The translations under genes were made by a program, and so were the position numbers. Under the pieces are notes generated by a model. It ran no database searches and was not told the origin of the DNA. It saw only the letters and a list, made by a program, of their open reading frames with translations. Shown here in pieces: positions 45,964-53,778 of a stretch of 64,000 nt of DNA. Positions within the stretch are counted from its first letter, which is position 1. Each line of letters starts with the position of its first letter. The DNA comes from a virus. The stretch spans positions 1 to 64,000 of the IMG/VR virus record IMGVR_UViG_3300009545_000003; one strand, written 5' to 3'.

Positions 45964-47445
45964 TCAAAATCGATAACTAAAGGCACCGTTTGGTAACAAC
46001 AAAAACACTCTTTCCTTCGCACGGGTCATGGCGACATACCAAATTCTGTGCTCATCGTCAGGATGTTTAGTCATGTTATTGAACACTGATCGACTCATGT
46101 CAGGATCAATAATGACTGTATGAGCTTCTCTTCCCTTAGATTGGTGGATTGACATGAGCTCTACTTTAGGCAAGGCGCATCTCAAAACTCCAGCATGCCT
46201 GATAAGATCTGGTAGAGATTCTCTACCCGGGATAGTTGGTAGAGCAAAGTACCAATTGTGGTAGTCTGGCCGTGAGATGAAAACATCCTCAATAGTTAAT
46301 GAAAGTTTCTGCTTAATCATGTCTCTTGCAGAAGGCCTAATAAAATCGTCAGACATGAAACGAAATAGAGTTTTCAGTCTATCTGAGCTTTCCTCTTTTT
46401 TCTTAAAGAGGTTATACCACGCAAAAAGAGCTACTCGAGTTTCTTTGCTATTGACAGGACTTCCCTTTCCTATATAAGGAATTCTTTCTCTTTTAAGGAT
46501 GCTAGCAAGATCTGCTCCTCTGTAGTGGTTCCTAAAGAGTATGTAGGTTTTCTCACTAAGATCTGTTGTGGTGATGTAGCCAGCGTTGCGTACTGAGCCA
46601 ACAGATTCTGTCGGAGCATATTCTTTTTGAAGCCTCTTCGAGATTCTGTCGGTAATTTTTCTAGCAGCATAGTGAACTGATCGAGACACCCTATGAGATT
46701 GATTAAGAACTTCAACTGAATCTGATCTAAAGTCTTGGAATACGGAACTATCCGCACCTGCCCAGTTAAAGATCGCTTGGTCGTCATCCCCCGCAACATA
46801 CCATGTACCTGCTTTCTGACCTAGAATGTTTACTACTTCCCATTGAAGTTTAGATAGATCCTGAGCTTCATCAATAAAAAGAACGTCGATGTCGAGAGGC
46901 TTTCCATACTCCACATATCTAGATAGGAGATCGGTGTAATCCAGAATTCCTTCAGCAGTTTTCCAGGCCCTATAGGCTTTCGTGAACCACACCGCGTATT
47001 TAAAGTCAATATCATCAGGAGCATTTTCTAAAGCCTCTTGCAGCATTATTTTACGGTGTCGTCCATGATGATTAATTTGAAGAAGAACATCATCTTTTGT
47101 AGCTGGTTCTAGTCCTCTCTCATATTCTTCTATCCATGGATCCAAATCTGAGCCAGTTAACTTAACTCCAAGTTTCTTTCCAAAAATTCTTATATTCTCA
47201 GGCCTAACTATTTGATCACGGCCTATTCCTAGTTGATGATAGCAAATAGAATGAATAGTCTTACAGTAAGGAAACTCTTTTTCTGTTTTCCCTGTTCTAT
47301 GTAGTGCTTCTAATCTAGCGGCTCTAGTGAAAGTTAGAAACGCAATTCTTTCTGCTGGTATTCCACTGTCAAGTTCTCTTTCGAGATACTCTAGCAGTCT
47401 CGTCGTCTTTCCCGTGCCTGGAGGCCCTAATAATTTGTGTTTCAT
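45964..47445 (-). CDS. UvrD/PcrA-like superfamily 1 DNA helicase
   Basis: The protein has 493 residues. Walker A GPPGTGKTT (7-15), motif Ia FLTFTRAARLEA, Walker B LFIDEAQDLSKLQW, motif III VAGDDDQAIFNWAGA, motif IV-type NQSHRVSRSV, motif V SIHQSKGREAHTVIID and motif VI YVAMTRAKERVFLL are all present. It is shorter than bacterial UvrD (about 720 aa), having reduced accessory subdomains. It unwinds DNA in replication, recombination or repair. It is coupled by ATGA to the zinc microprotein gene upstream. Confidence 0.93.
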   Translation of the reverse strand: MKHKLLGPPGTGKTTRLLEYLERELDSGIPAERIAFLTFTRAARLEALHRTGKTEKEFPYCKTIHSICYHQLGIGRDQIVRPENIRIFGKKLGVKLTGSDLDPWIEEYERGLEPATKDDVLLQINHHGRHRKIMLQEALENAPDDIDFKYAVWFTKAYRAWKTAEGILDYTDLLSRYVEYGKPLDIDVLFIDEAQDLSKLQWEVVNILGQKAGTWYVAGDDDQAIFNWAGADSSVFQDFRSDSVEVLNQSHRVSRSVHYAARKITDRISKRLQKEYAPTESVGSVRNAGYITTTDLSEKTYILFRNHYRGADLASILKRERIPYIGKGSPVNSKETRVALFAWYNLFKKKEESSDRLKTLFRFMSDDFIRPSARDMIKQKLSLTIEDVFISRPDYHNWYFALPTIPGRESLPDLIRHAGVLRCALPKVELMSIHQSKGREAHTVIIDPDMSRSVFNNMTKHPDDEHRIWYVAMTRAKERVFLLLPNGAFSYRF

Positions 47446-47618
47446 TCTACTTTGAATCCTAACATTCTTAAGTACTGTTTCAAGTGGTGTTGTACTTCTT
47501 CACAAGTCAGTCTTGAATTGTGTCTTCCTAGAAATCTGTCTGCATCAGTGACTGGCTTACTTTGCCACCCGCACTTAGGACAAGGGTCTCCTTCATGATC
47601 AGAATTCGAAGAGTTCAT
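47442..47618 (-). CDS. Zinc-finger microprotein (58 aa)
   Basis: The ATG at 47618 lies inside the end of the upstream gene (20-nt overlap). The stop overlaps the helicase start as ATGA. GDPCPKCGW ... GRHNSRLTC is a CxxCGW-x~19-HxxxxxC pattern like that of the 50-residue gene at 2052-2204. The C-terminal half is a basic helix. It may be a small helicase partner, from position only. Confidence 0.65.
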   Translation of the reverse strand: MNSSNSDHEGDPCPKCGWQSKPVTDADRFLGRHNSRLTCEEVQHHLKQYLRMLGFKVE

Positions 47619-48048
47619 ACTGCTTTTCCTCTACTTTTCTCTGCTCTGATTTCAGAGTAGGTATTCCATGTCCCCATTGATCTTCAACAAACATCACATT
47701 CTCAGGAGTAAATGGTTCATTCATCATTCGGCTCTTAGAGAATCTTGTCTTACCTTCTTCGTGAATTGGACTATCACATTCAAATTCTGCGTGAATCAAA
47801 GTGCAGATAACAAGTGCAGATACCCAAGGGCCTGTCATTTGTATCAAAGGAGCGGGTAATCCTAGTCTGCACTTAGTATCCACAGCTATTTCGAAGAGAA
47901 CAGAGCTATCAACAACGCCCACAGAGCCAGACTCAATGACATCTCGAATATCAGATGCGAGTGATTTAACTCTGTCATCTGAACGAAGAGCATTCCACTC
48001 TTCCTGAGCAATATTTGGATTATATCTTGCATGAGGATCCCACCACAT
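47599..48048 (-). CDS. Unknown protein (149 aa)
   Basis: A soluble protein with WDPHARYNPNIAQEEWNAL at the start and MMNEPFTPENVMFVEDQWGHG later. No catalytic motif is obvious. It is followed by the zinc microprotein and helicase genes and preceded by the MazG-like gene after 1 nt. Confidence 0.7.
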   Translation of the reverse strand: MWWDPHARYNPNIAQEEWNALRSDDRVKSLASDIRDVIESGSVGVVDSSVLFEIAVDTKCRLGLPAPLIQMTGPWVSALVICTLIHAEFECDSPIHEEGKTRFSKSRMMNEPFTPENVMFVEDQWGHGIPTLKSEQRKVEEKQYELFEF

Positions 48049-48049
48049 T

Positions 48050-48403
48050 TCACTCTCCTATTTGCGCTGAAATCTTACTCTTTTGCTTCTCACGAATCTT
48101 ATCAATATTTCGCCAGACTCTTTCTATTTCTATTTCATAAGCTTTCGCAATATCTATATCAATCGCGGTGCATAAGGCTGCTAGAGTAATTACTACTCCT
48201 CCTACTTCTTGCGGAGCCTCTCCAGTTGACCTACTATAGACGTACTCAACCATCTTCAGTACGTCTTCTTTTGTAAGAAATATCTGGGCTAACTCAATAG
48301 ATTCTTCAGTGAATCTAAGAGCTCTTTCTTTTACGTTTTGTGTTCTTTCTTTTCCATGGCAGGTAAGACACCACCAGTGAACTACTTGCTGAAATGAAAT
48401 CAT
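48050..48403 (-). CDS. MazG-like nucleotide pyrophosphohydrolase 2
   Basis: The start at ATG 48403 overlaps the previous stop as ATGA and has GGAGG upstream, giving 117 residues. ERALRFTEESIELAQIF (EExxE), the central VEYVYSRSTGEAPQEVGGVVITLAALC and a terminal helix WRNIDKIREKQKS are typical of this widespread phage NTP-PPase group. A second such enzyme besides the one at 37547 suggests separate substrates. It lies next to the 2-deoxyribosyltransferase-like gene. Confidence 0.85.
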   Translation of the reverse strand: MISFQQVVHWWCLTCHGKERTQNVKERALRFTEESIELAQIFLTKEDVLKMVEYVYSRSTGEAPQEVGGVVITLAALCTAIDIDIAKAYEIEIERVWRNIDKIREKQKSKISAQIGE

Positions 48404-48798
48404 CGATTTGGATCCTCCAGCCAACGTACTGATTTGTAGTTAGCAATTGCGTAGTCAATTTCAGATTTTGTAGATGAACCTACATAACCATCAACGTTAA
48501 TAACCAAGATTTCATCGGCAAGATCAATCTTACGTTTGTGAAGTTCATCGAGTTGAATTTTTTCTTCTTCAGTAATCCCGACTATTTCGCCATGTTCTCT
48601 CTTTGCCCAGTCCAACTCATTAGCACTGTGAGCAAAGAATCCGACTGAAAGAACAATATTTCCTTTCATTGTTTCTTCGAAATTAGATTGCATGTACTGC
48701 TTATAGAATCTTGTTGAGCCACATAAGCAGACAATCTTGGGCCTAGGACCCTTACCTTTGAAACGGGTTACGTGTAAAAATGGTTGGTCTTTATTCAT
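48400..48798 (-). CDS. Nucleoside 2-deoxyribosyltransferase-like protein
   Basis: The protein has 132 residues. PKIVCLCGSTRF, a central HGEIVGITEEEKIQLDELHKRKIDLADEILVINVDGYVG, and SSTKSEIDYAIANYKSVRWL are characteristic of the SLOG/DRTase-like family that binds nucleosides or nucleotides. Such enzymes swap or hydrolyse deoxyribosyl bonds. It is coupled to the MazG-like gene, suggesting a joint task in nucleotide salvage or in cleaning the pool of unwanted nucleotides. Confidence 0.8.
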   Translation of the reverse strand: MNKDQPFLHVTRFKGKGPRPKIVCLCGSTRFYKQYMQSNFEETMKGNIVLSVGFFAHSANELDWAKREHGEIVGITEEEKIQLDELHKRKIDLADEILVINVDGYVGSSTKSEIDYAIANYKSVRWLEDPNR

Positions 48799-49081
48799 CT
48801 TTCCTCCTGTTTTTCCACCAAAACTTTAAATATTGAATTAAAGTTTTTGGCTGCTTAATTTCCATGTAATCACGATAGTAAACTGTTTCCCATTCATCAC
48901 TAGGAAACTGTAGACAAATTCCCAGTGGAAGATGTCTAAGCGCAGTTTCGACAAGCATTTTATTAGTTCGAGGATTTCTTCCATATGGAGTCACTCTCAC
49001 GCCATATGGAAGAGATTCAAAATCTACAATGACCATCGGATCTATTTGGAGTAGTAACTCTTTAAATTCTCCTTCAGTCAT
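48791..49081 (-). CDS. Unknown protein (96 aa)
   Basis: The protein has 96 residues with VIVDFESLPYGVRVTPYGRN and aromatic-basic C-terminal helix (IQYLKFWWKNRRKDE). GGAGGAAAG precedes the ATG. It overlaps both neighbours by 4-8 nt. No family recognised. Confidence 0.7.
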   Translation of the reverse strand: MTEGEFKELLLQIDPMVIVDFESLPYGVRVTPYGRNPRTNKMLVETALRHLPLGICLQFPSDEWETVYYRDYMEIKQPKTLIQYLKFWWKNRRKDE

Positions 49082-49263
49082 CTTTCCTCCTGTTCCTTAT
49101 ACTCATGTCTTAACTTCTCAATTTCTTCTTTAGATCTCATCCCTTCATTGTGGATGGCACCTGTAGTGAAGTGAACTTTACAATCTAAACAAAAGAACCT
49201 ACAGTAGTTAGTGTCAGGTCCTGATACTTCAACACTACTGTGATTAGGATGAGGTCCCCACAT
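49078..49263 (-). CDS. Small zinc-finger-like protein (61 aa)
   Basis: GGAGGAAAG precedes the ATG at 49263. YCRFFCLDCKVHF has a C-x3-C-x2-C arrangement, preceded by HPNHSS, followed by a charged helix (RSKEEIEKLRHEYKEQEE). It overlaps the methyltransferase gene by 20 nt. Function unknown. Confidence 0.65.
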   Translation of the reverse strand: MWGPHPNHSSVEVSGPDTNYCRFFCLDCKVHFTTGAIHNEGMRSKEEIEKLRHEYKEQEER

Positions 49264-49915
49264 CTTTCCTCCATTTTGCTATGGTTGTCCAATTCTTTTC
49301 TCCTATACGAGGAGTGTTAAGAAGTCTAAATCCCATGTATTCGAAAGTGTTGAGCATCCTCGCAGCCAGGTCTCTGTGCCCTCGCTTTGTTAAGTGAAGT
49401 TCCATGACAACGTATCTTACGTCTTTGTTCAGTTGATCCCAAGGTAAATCATACTCAGCTCCTTCTATATCACACTTGACTATAGTAGGACGAAGTTCCT
49501 TGAGAATACTTCGTAGTCCGATGCCTACTACCACCTGCTCTGATCTACCACGAGTAGGTATCGTGCTATGAAGAGCATTATTCGTTTTGTCATTGACATA
49601 AATCTTAATGTCTTTACCTTCAAGTTCATCGGGAACTACCGCCCTGTAAAACGCACCAAATTTAAAGTGAGTAGCATTGAGTTCCAAAATTCGGTAATTT
49701 GATGCTTCAGCCTCAAATGACCACAGTAGTGTACCAGGTCTTTCAAGTAAGGCACGAGAACCAAAACAGCCAATGTGCCCGCCGAGATCCAGGACCCTAT
49801 CAGTAGCATCCAACCCAAGAGGAAAATAACTCTTCGTTTCGTTAAGTATCCACTCATCAAAAGTTCCTTTCCTGTAAGTGATACCTAACTCAGGATGTTG
49901 AATAAGTTCTGTCAT
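49244..49915 (-). CDS. FkbM-family methyltransferase
   Basis: The protein has 223 residues. VLDLGGHIGCFG is the S-adenosylmethionine-binding GxGxG loop, FEAEASNYRILELN the acidic ribose loop and PTIVKCDIEGAEYDLPW the FkbM signature (D-x-E-G-x-E). These enzymes O-methylate sugars or similar hydroxyl groups. It lies beside a glycosyltransferase and ThyX, so methylation of a glycosylated base or a surface glycan are both possible. Confidence 0.85.
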   Translation of the reverse strand: MTELIQHPELGITYRKGTFDEWILNETKSYFPLGLDATDRVLDLGGHIGCFGSRALLERPGTLLWSFEAEASNYRILELNATHFKFGAFYRAVVPDELEGKDIKIYVNDKTNNALHSTIPTRGRSEQVVVGIGLRSILKELRPTIVKCDIEGAEYDLPWDQLNKDVRYVVMELHLTKRGHRDLAARMLNTFEYMGFRLLNTPRIGEKNWTTIAKWRKDVGTSS

Positions 49916-49922
49916 ATCATCC

Positions 49923-50714
49923 TCAGATCTTCGAATTTAAGAATGTGTACTTTTCAATTCCGTCAACTATCTCGACTCTCATATCTTGATAAAGATTCGG
50001 ATAGCATGTTTGCTGTTCTCGCGCTACTTCACCAAAGACAATTCTAATTTCTTCCTCAGCTACACTGTCTGTTCTTTGTTCTATAGCCCAACGCATAGAA
50101 CGATGGTTTCCTGTGAATCCTATCATAGTAGCTAAGCCTATGGGAGCCAGCCTACGCATTGCACTTGTGAGTTTCTTCTTAGTTCCAAAATCTTTAATTT
50201 CGTCAAGACTCAATAACTGAGTTAACTGTAGTTGAATTCCTTCAAGTGTCTCAAAGGTTGATTTGAAGATGGCCATGATCTCATCTTTTTTCTCATGTTC
50301 TTCAAATACTCTTGGAAAATATCCCTTAAGAGCGTCTAATCTTACATACCTTAAACTTTCTTGTGAGAAGCTATTTCCAATTCTATTCCTAACTAACTCA
50401 TGCGTAAACACTCTAGACACATCTAGAAAGATGTAACTATCATAAGCATGTTCTATAACAGATCCGTGTCTAGTTTTAAGAATGTTATCTACATAAAGAG
50501 AATTTCCTTCACGAATTTTTAGAACATTCTTATTCATTCCAGGTTGAAAAGAACGGTAACAACCACGTCCCATTACTTCGATAAGTTTTTCTGCATCTGT
50601 TGGAGCGTCAGTTATCCAATCAGGAATACCTAACGCATCAAAGTAGCCTTGTATGCCAGATTCTATGATCTTTGTCTGGGCTACATGGAAAACTTGAGGT
50701 CTCACAATCTTCAT
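49923..50714 (-). CDS. thyX: Flavin-dependent thymidylate synthase ThyX
   Basis: The start at ATG 50714 overlaps the previous stop as ATGA, with GGAG 5 nt upstream, giving 263 residues. VFTHELVRNRIGNSFSQESLRYV is the ThyX motif (usual RHR is RNR here). TRHGSVIEHA and CPNL-like YPNLYQDM segments agree. It makes dTMP from dUMP with flavin and methylenetetrahydrofolate. With ThyX present, the thymidylate-synthase-fold enzyme at 42492 is free for another substrate. Confidence 0.92.
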   Translation of the reverse strand: MKIVRPQVFHVAQTKIIESGIQGYFDALGIPDWITDAPTDAEKLIEVMGRGCYRSFQPGMNKNVLKIREGNSLYVDNILKTRHGSVIEHAYDSYIFLDVSRVFTHELVRNRIGNSFSQESLRYVRLDALKGYFPRVFEEHEKKDEIMAIFKSTFETLEGIQLQLTQLLSLDEIKDFGTKKKLTSAMRRLAPIGLATMIGFTGNHRSMRWAIEQRTDSVAEEEIRIVFGEVAREQQTCYPNLYQDMRVEIVDGIEKYTFLNSKI

Positions 50715-51349
50715 ACTATCTCCAGTGTCTTTCGAAATGCTTCTGGCAAGACTTTGAAAGGAACTATTGGCCAAAACACTTCATGATAGTTTCTAACAGC
50801 GTTTTCACTATGCATTGTGCAGACCATATGTTCTTCCGCCGATTGAGCTGATGTGCTTCCTGAGTTGATGAACTTACAATCTTCAGCTAGATACACACTC
50901 TCATCAAAAGGATTCTTAAGAGCATATTCTCGCCGATACATTATTGAAGCTCCCCAGATACTGCCACGATAGTGTGAAGCAACTTTCCTAACACTATCCC
51001 ACCAGTAAACTTTGTTGTATCCTACAATGTCTCCACCAAATCTAGAAAACATGTCTAGCTGATCAGATATCCTGTTAGGACCACTCCAATCATCGTCATC
51101 AAAATGACAGATGAACTCTCCGCTAGCTATCTTAGCTGCATAGTTTCTTTTCTCAGCTAAGTTTCTGAAATTGCCTCTAGTGTACCTACAACGTGGAAGA
51201 CCGCCTAAGAGATCTATATTGCGAGATTCACTCTCAATAACGATCAGCTCTAGATTACTATAGGTTTGATTCCTATAGCAATCTAGAGCTCGCTTAAAGA
51301 GATCTCTTCTATTTATTGTAGGAATCGTAACTGTTACTAGAGGAGTCAT
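50711..51349 (-). CDS. Glycosyltransferase family 2
   Basis: The protein has 212 residues. VTVTIPTINRRDLFKRALDCYRNQTYSNLELIVIES is the GT-A N-terminus and FICHFDDDDWSGPNRI carries the DxD metal/nucleotide-sugar motif. GSIWGASIMYRRE is the acceptor region. It transfers a sugar from a nucleotide donor. It is coupled to ThyX (ATGA) and to the DUF3310 gene (ATGA). A DNA-base or protein/glycan acceptor cannot be told from sequence. Confidence 0.87.
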   Translation of the reverse strand: MTPLVTVTIPTINRRDLFKRALDCYRNQTYSNLELIVIESESRNIDLLGGLPRCRYTRGNFRNLAEKRNYAAKIASGEFICHFDDDDWSGPNRISDQLDMFSRFGGDIVGYNKVYWWDSVRKVASHYRGSIWGASIMYRREYALKNPFDESVYLAEDCKFINSGSTSAQSAEEHMVCTMHSENAVRNYHEVFWPIVPFKVLPEAFRKTLEIV

Positions 51350-51660
51350 AGTCCAGGATTTCTTTCCATGAAGCTTACAAGGTAATTCTGATAGAATTGA
51401 CCTTTCTTATAATTCTCAAGTTCAATTCCCTTTTCCTTGGCACGGTCATTGTACTTGTAAACATTCCCCTTTAAGAATCCGATAAATTCTTGAGGAGTCA
51501 TTCGATTCTCAAGTACTTTAATCGTTTCATAGACAGTGTCTCCACCATAATGAGATGGATGATTAATGGTTTCACTGGATTGTAACGGAACTTCCGTCAT
51601 TACTTTCGTCAGTTTCTCCAATACTGGCGTCTTCTTTCTTGAGCCCTTGGATTCTTTCAT
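51346..51660 (-). CDS. DUF3310-family protein (T7 gp1.7-like)
   Basis: The protein has 104 residues. INHPSHYGGDTVYETIKVLE, then EFIGFLKGNVYKYNDRAKEKG, is the DUF3310 signature found in T7 gp1.7, which has nucleotide kinase activity on dTMP and dGMP. Its place among nucleotide genes supports a nucleotide role. It shares 89 nt with the start-side gene at 51572-51925. Confidence 0.8.
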   Translation of the reverse strand: MKESKGSRKKTPVLEKLTKVMTEVPLQSSETINHPSHYGGDTVYETIKVLENRMTPQEFIGFLKGNVYKYNDRAKEKGIELENYKKGQFYQNYLVSFMERNPGL

Positions 51661-51925
51661 TCTCTTTTTCCTCTTTTCTTTTCGTTAAAAACGCATGCAC
51701 TTCATCAAGAAGCTGTGTGTCTCCTAAGGTAGTGTTAAACACAAACTCACACTTAGGTAGGAGTTCTGGGGGTAGAGCGGGTGTGAATTGGAATATCGAT
51801 CTATCCCCACTAAACAGCCACTCTAACGCTCGTGATGCATGATCTCTAGCACTGAGACCTTGCTTTTTTGCTTCTTCTCTTAGATTGTCAAGAGACTTAC
51901 GGGTTAAGTCAATGTGGATCGCCAC
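51572..51925 (-). CDS. Unknown protein with charged helices
   Basis: The start is GTG 51925 with AAGGAGAAAA before it. The protein has 117 residues: an N-terminal strand-helix (IHIDLTRKSLDNLREEAKKQGLSARDHASRALEWLF) recalling ribbon-helix-helix or helix-hairpin proteins, and a charged helical C-terminus. The dispersed repeat copy B lies just upstream (51951-52044), so it may regulate this gene. Confidence 0.65.
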   Translation of the reverse strand: MAIHIDLTRKSLDNLREEAKKQGLSARDHASRALEWLFSGDRSIFQFTPALPPELLPKCEFVFNTTLGDTQLLDEVHAFLTKRKEEKENERIQGLKKEDASIGETDESNDGSSVTIQ

Positions 51926-51950
51926 TTTTCTCCTTTTTCCTTGGTTAATT

Positions 51951-52044
51951 TGTGCAAATCCTGGATGATAAAATATACACCAGCATATTGCACAAATGAC
52001 CCTGGGTTATCCCTGGATTTCCCTGGAGTGACCCTGGGTGATTA
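51951..52044 (+). repeat. Dispersed regulatory repeat, copy B (CCCTGG x4)
   Basis: This is the second copy of the element at 25137-25228. ATTTGTGCAA (51948-51957) and TTGCACAAAT (51988-51997) form a perfect 10-bp inverted repeat. CCCTGG boxes begin at 52000, 52011, 52021 and 52032, spaced 10-11 bp. It overlaps the last codons of the gene at 52007-52222 and faces the start of the gene at 51925, here on the opposite side of transcription to copy A. Confidence 0.75.
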
Positions 52045-52222
52045 CCTTAGGCATATTTAATGCCCAGGCAATTTGACTCATAATCTCTTCAGAGAGCAAT
52101 TTCTCATCCACTATAAAACTCTTTCCACCTGCCATAACAGCATCAAGAATCTTACAGTAGTTTTCTGCTGAAAGTTTAGCCCGAAGGATATTCATTTGAG
52201 TTTTTGTGAAGGTTGCAGGCAT
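52007..52222 (-). CDS. Unknown protein (71 aa)
   Basis: The protein has 71 residues and is helical (FTKTQMNILRAKLSAENYCKILDAVM, KLLSEEIMSQIAWALNMPKV). Its last 13 residues (ITQGHSREIQG and neighbours) are encoded within the CCCTGG repeat, so the C-terminus may be there by chance. The start at 52222 overlaps the primase stop by 1 nt. Function unknown. Confidence 0.65.
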   Translation of the reverse strand: MPATFTKTQMNILRAKLSAENYCKILDAVMAGGKSFIVDEKLLSEEIMSQIAWALNMPKVITQGHSREIQG

Positions 52223-53712
52223 TAGATTTCTGGCTCCTCCTTCTCAAATTCTGCTTCAGAATAATCTTCAGTCTGCCGATTAACCTGAGCAGACGGTATT
52301 GACCAAGCTCGGATTACCTTGCCTTTGATCTTGATCAAAGTGTATGCGCAGTTTCTCCGATGTAACACTGAGAAAAGTTCATGGTTGCTAATAATCGTTT
52401 TCTGAGACGTAAGATATCTTTGAAGAAAATCGACCTGAAATAGAACTTGATCTTTTTCAATGATCGGCAATCCTCGAAGTAAGTCATCTCTTCCTTTCGA
52501 CCTATCACTTAAAGCCAGGTAGTCATCAATCTTATTAATCGTTGAACCGAATTGTGAAGCATCATCTGGAGCCTCTATATCAGATTTTTGAGATAATAGA
52601 TTCTTTACTTTCTGCTCCCATTGAGGTTGCTTAACCGGTCTAATCACTAAGTCCATGATTTCAAAACATCTTTTTCTTAGCTTTTCAAACGTTCTGAATT
52701 CATCTGATGACAATGATAAGTCTTTTCCATTCACCTCCAAAATATAGGTTGGTGGGTCACTTAAGATCTTCCGAAGATTTCCCACCGTAATTTCATCGAA
52801 GTTACTCTCATCTTCCCACGGTTTGTGTCCAACTCCAAACGGCAACTGGAGACATTGTTTCCGATCACAATGAGAGCATAATGGTTCTTCATCGCACTTG
52901 TACTGGTACTGTCTTGCATTGAGACTTTTAATAAGCGCCTCGACTTCACGAGATCCAAGAGGAGGCGAAACATAATTCTGGTTATGATACCGAAGCTTGT
53001 CTTCCCAACCATTTGGTGAAGACTTCCGGTAGAATACTCCGTAACTAAACAGTCCGACATTTCTAGTACCCTGGGGAAGCCCTTCCTCTGTAAGAGTCTT
53101 TAAGCATGGCGGCATCTGATCAATCTGTATGAGTCCACTGTTCTGAGAAGAATCGATCTTCTCCTTTCCTGTGTAGTACTGGACTCGGGCAAGAAACTCT
53201 TCAAATTCTACTGAGCCTGTCTCGAAGACGGCGTATCGCACTGTATTCTGTGCGTTGAAATACGGAAGATTGAGCCAGTTGCCAACATTCTGTGTAGTAC
53301 TCTTAAGTTGCTTGGGAAAAATTTCGGTTTTGTTCGGGAATCCTAAGAGACCCGCCCACTTCTTTAGCAGTGATTGTACCGTAGAACTCGGCTGAGCTTC
53401 CTTAAAGAAAACATAAAGGTGAGCTCCACCACTCTTAGAACGGCACACGGTTAGTGGTAGATTCCTTGCCGCTACACGAGAATACAATTCTCGATGATCT
53501 ACTGTGTCTATGTCGACATCGATTGCTCCCCAAAAGCACTTTCCCTCTGAATCAACAGGTACAATACCTAGGCCTTGATCTCCAATTAGATGTTTTCTGT
53601 AATCTTCCTCAGAAACTGGAGTTAAAACGGTAGCCATGTTCCCTGTGGTTCGTTCAAAAGTGCCATGTGCCAGCGCAGAACCACGAAATAGATTCGCAAA
53701 CTTATCTAGCAT
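52222..53712 (-). CDS. Archaeo-eukaryotic-type primase (AEP)
   Basis: The protein has 496 residues. GAIDVDIDTVD (D-x-D catalytic acids), SKSGGAHLYVFF (S-x-x-G-x-H), TEIFPKQ and NVGNWLNLPYFN are the AEP primase motifs also seen in TOTE-type systems. A cysteine set (CDEEPLCSHCDRKQC) about residue 275 looks like a zinc module. The C-terminal part is helical with a wing-like end (LFSVLHRRNCAYTLIKIKGKVIRAWSI). It makes primers for the family A polymerase encoded nearby. Confidence 0.88.
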   Translation of the reverse strand: MLDKFANLFRGSALAHGTFERTTGNMATVLTPVSEEDYRKHLIGDQGLGIVPVDSEGKCFWGAIDVDIDTVDHRELYSRVAARNLPLTVCRSKSGGAHLYVFFKEAQPSSTVQSLLKKWAGLLGFPNKTEIFPKQLKSTTQNVGNWLNLPYFNAQNTVRYAVFETGSVEFEEFLARVQYYTGKEKIDSSQNSGLIQIDQMPPCLKTLTEEGLPQGTRNVGLFSYGVFYRKSSPNGWEDKLRYHNQNYVSPPLGSREVEALIKSLNARQYQYKCDEEPLCSHCDRKQCLQLPFGVGHKPWEDESNFDEITVGNLRKILSDPPTYILEVNGKDLSLSSDEFRTFEKLRKRCFEIMDLVIRPVKQPQWEQKVKNLLSQKSDIEAPDDASQFGSTINKIDDYLALSDRSKGRDDLLRGLPIIEKDQVLFQVDFLQRYLTSQKTIISNHELFSVLHRRNCAYTLIKIKGKVIRAWSIPSAQVNRQTEDYSEAEFEKEEPEI

Positions 53713-53745
53713 GGCAGTTTCCCTTTTGACGAATTTTAAGAAGTT

Positions 53746-53770
53746 GGCCGATTGCTCATAACAACCGGCC
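53746..53770 (-). terminator. Hairpin after the SSB-like gene
   Basis: On the minus strand GGCCGGTTG (53770-53762) and CAATCGGCC (53754-53746) pair over 9 bp with a 7-nt loop, followed by AACTTCTTAAAATT. It lies between the end of the gene at 53779 and the primase start. The U-run is weak, so read-through is likely. Confidence 0.5.
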
Positions 53771-53778
53771 TTCTGCCA

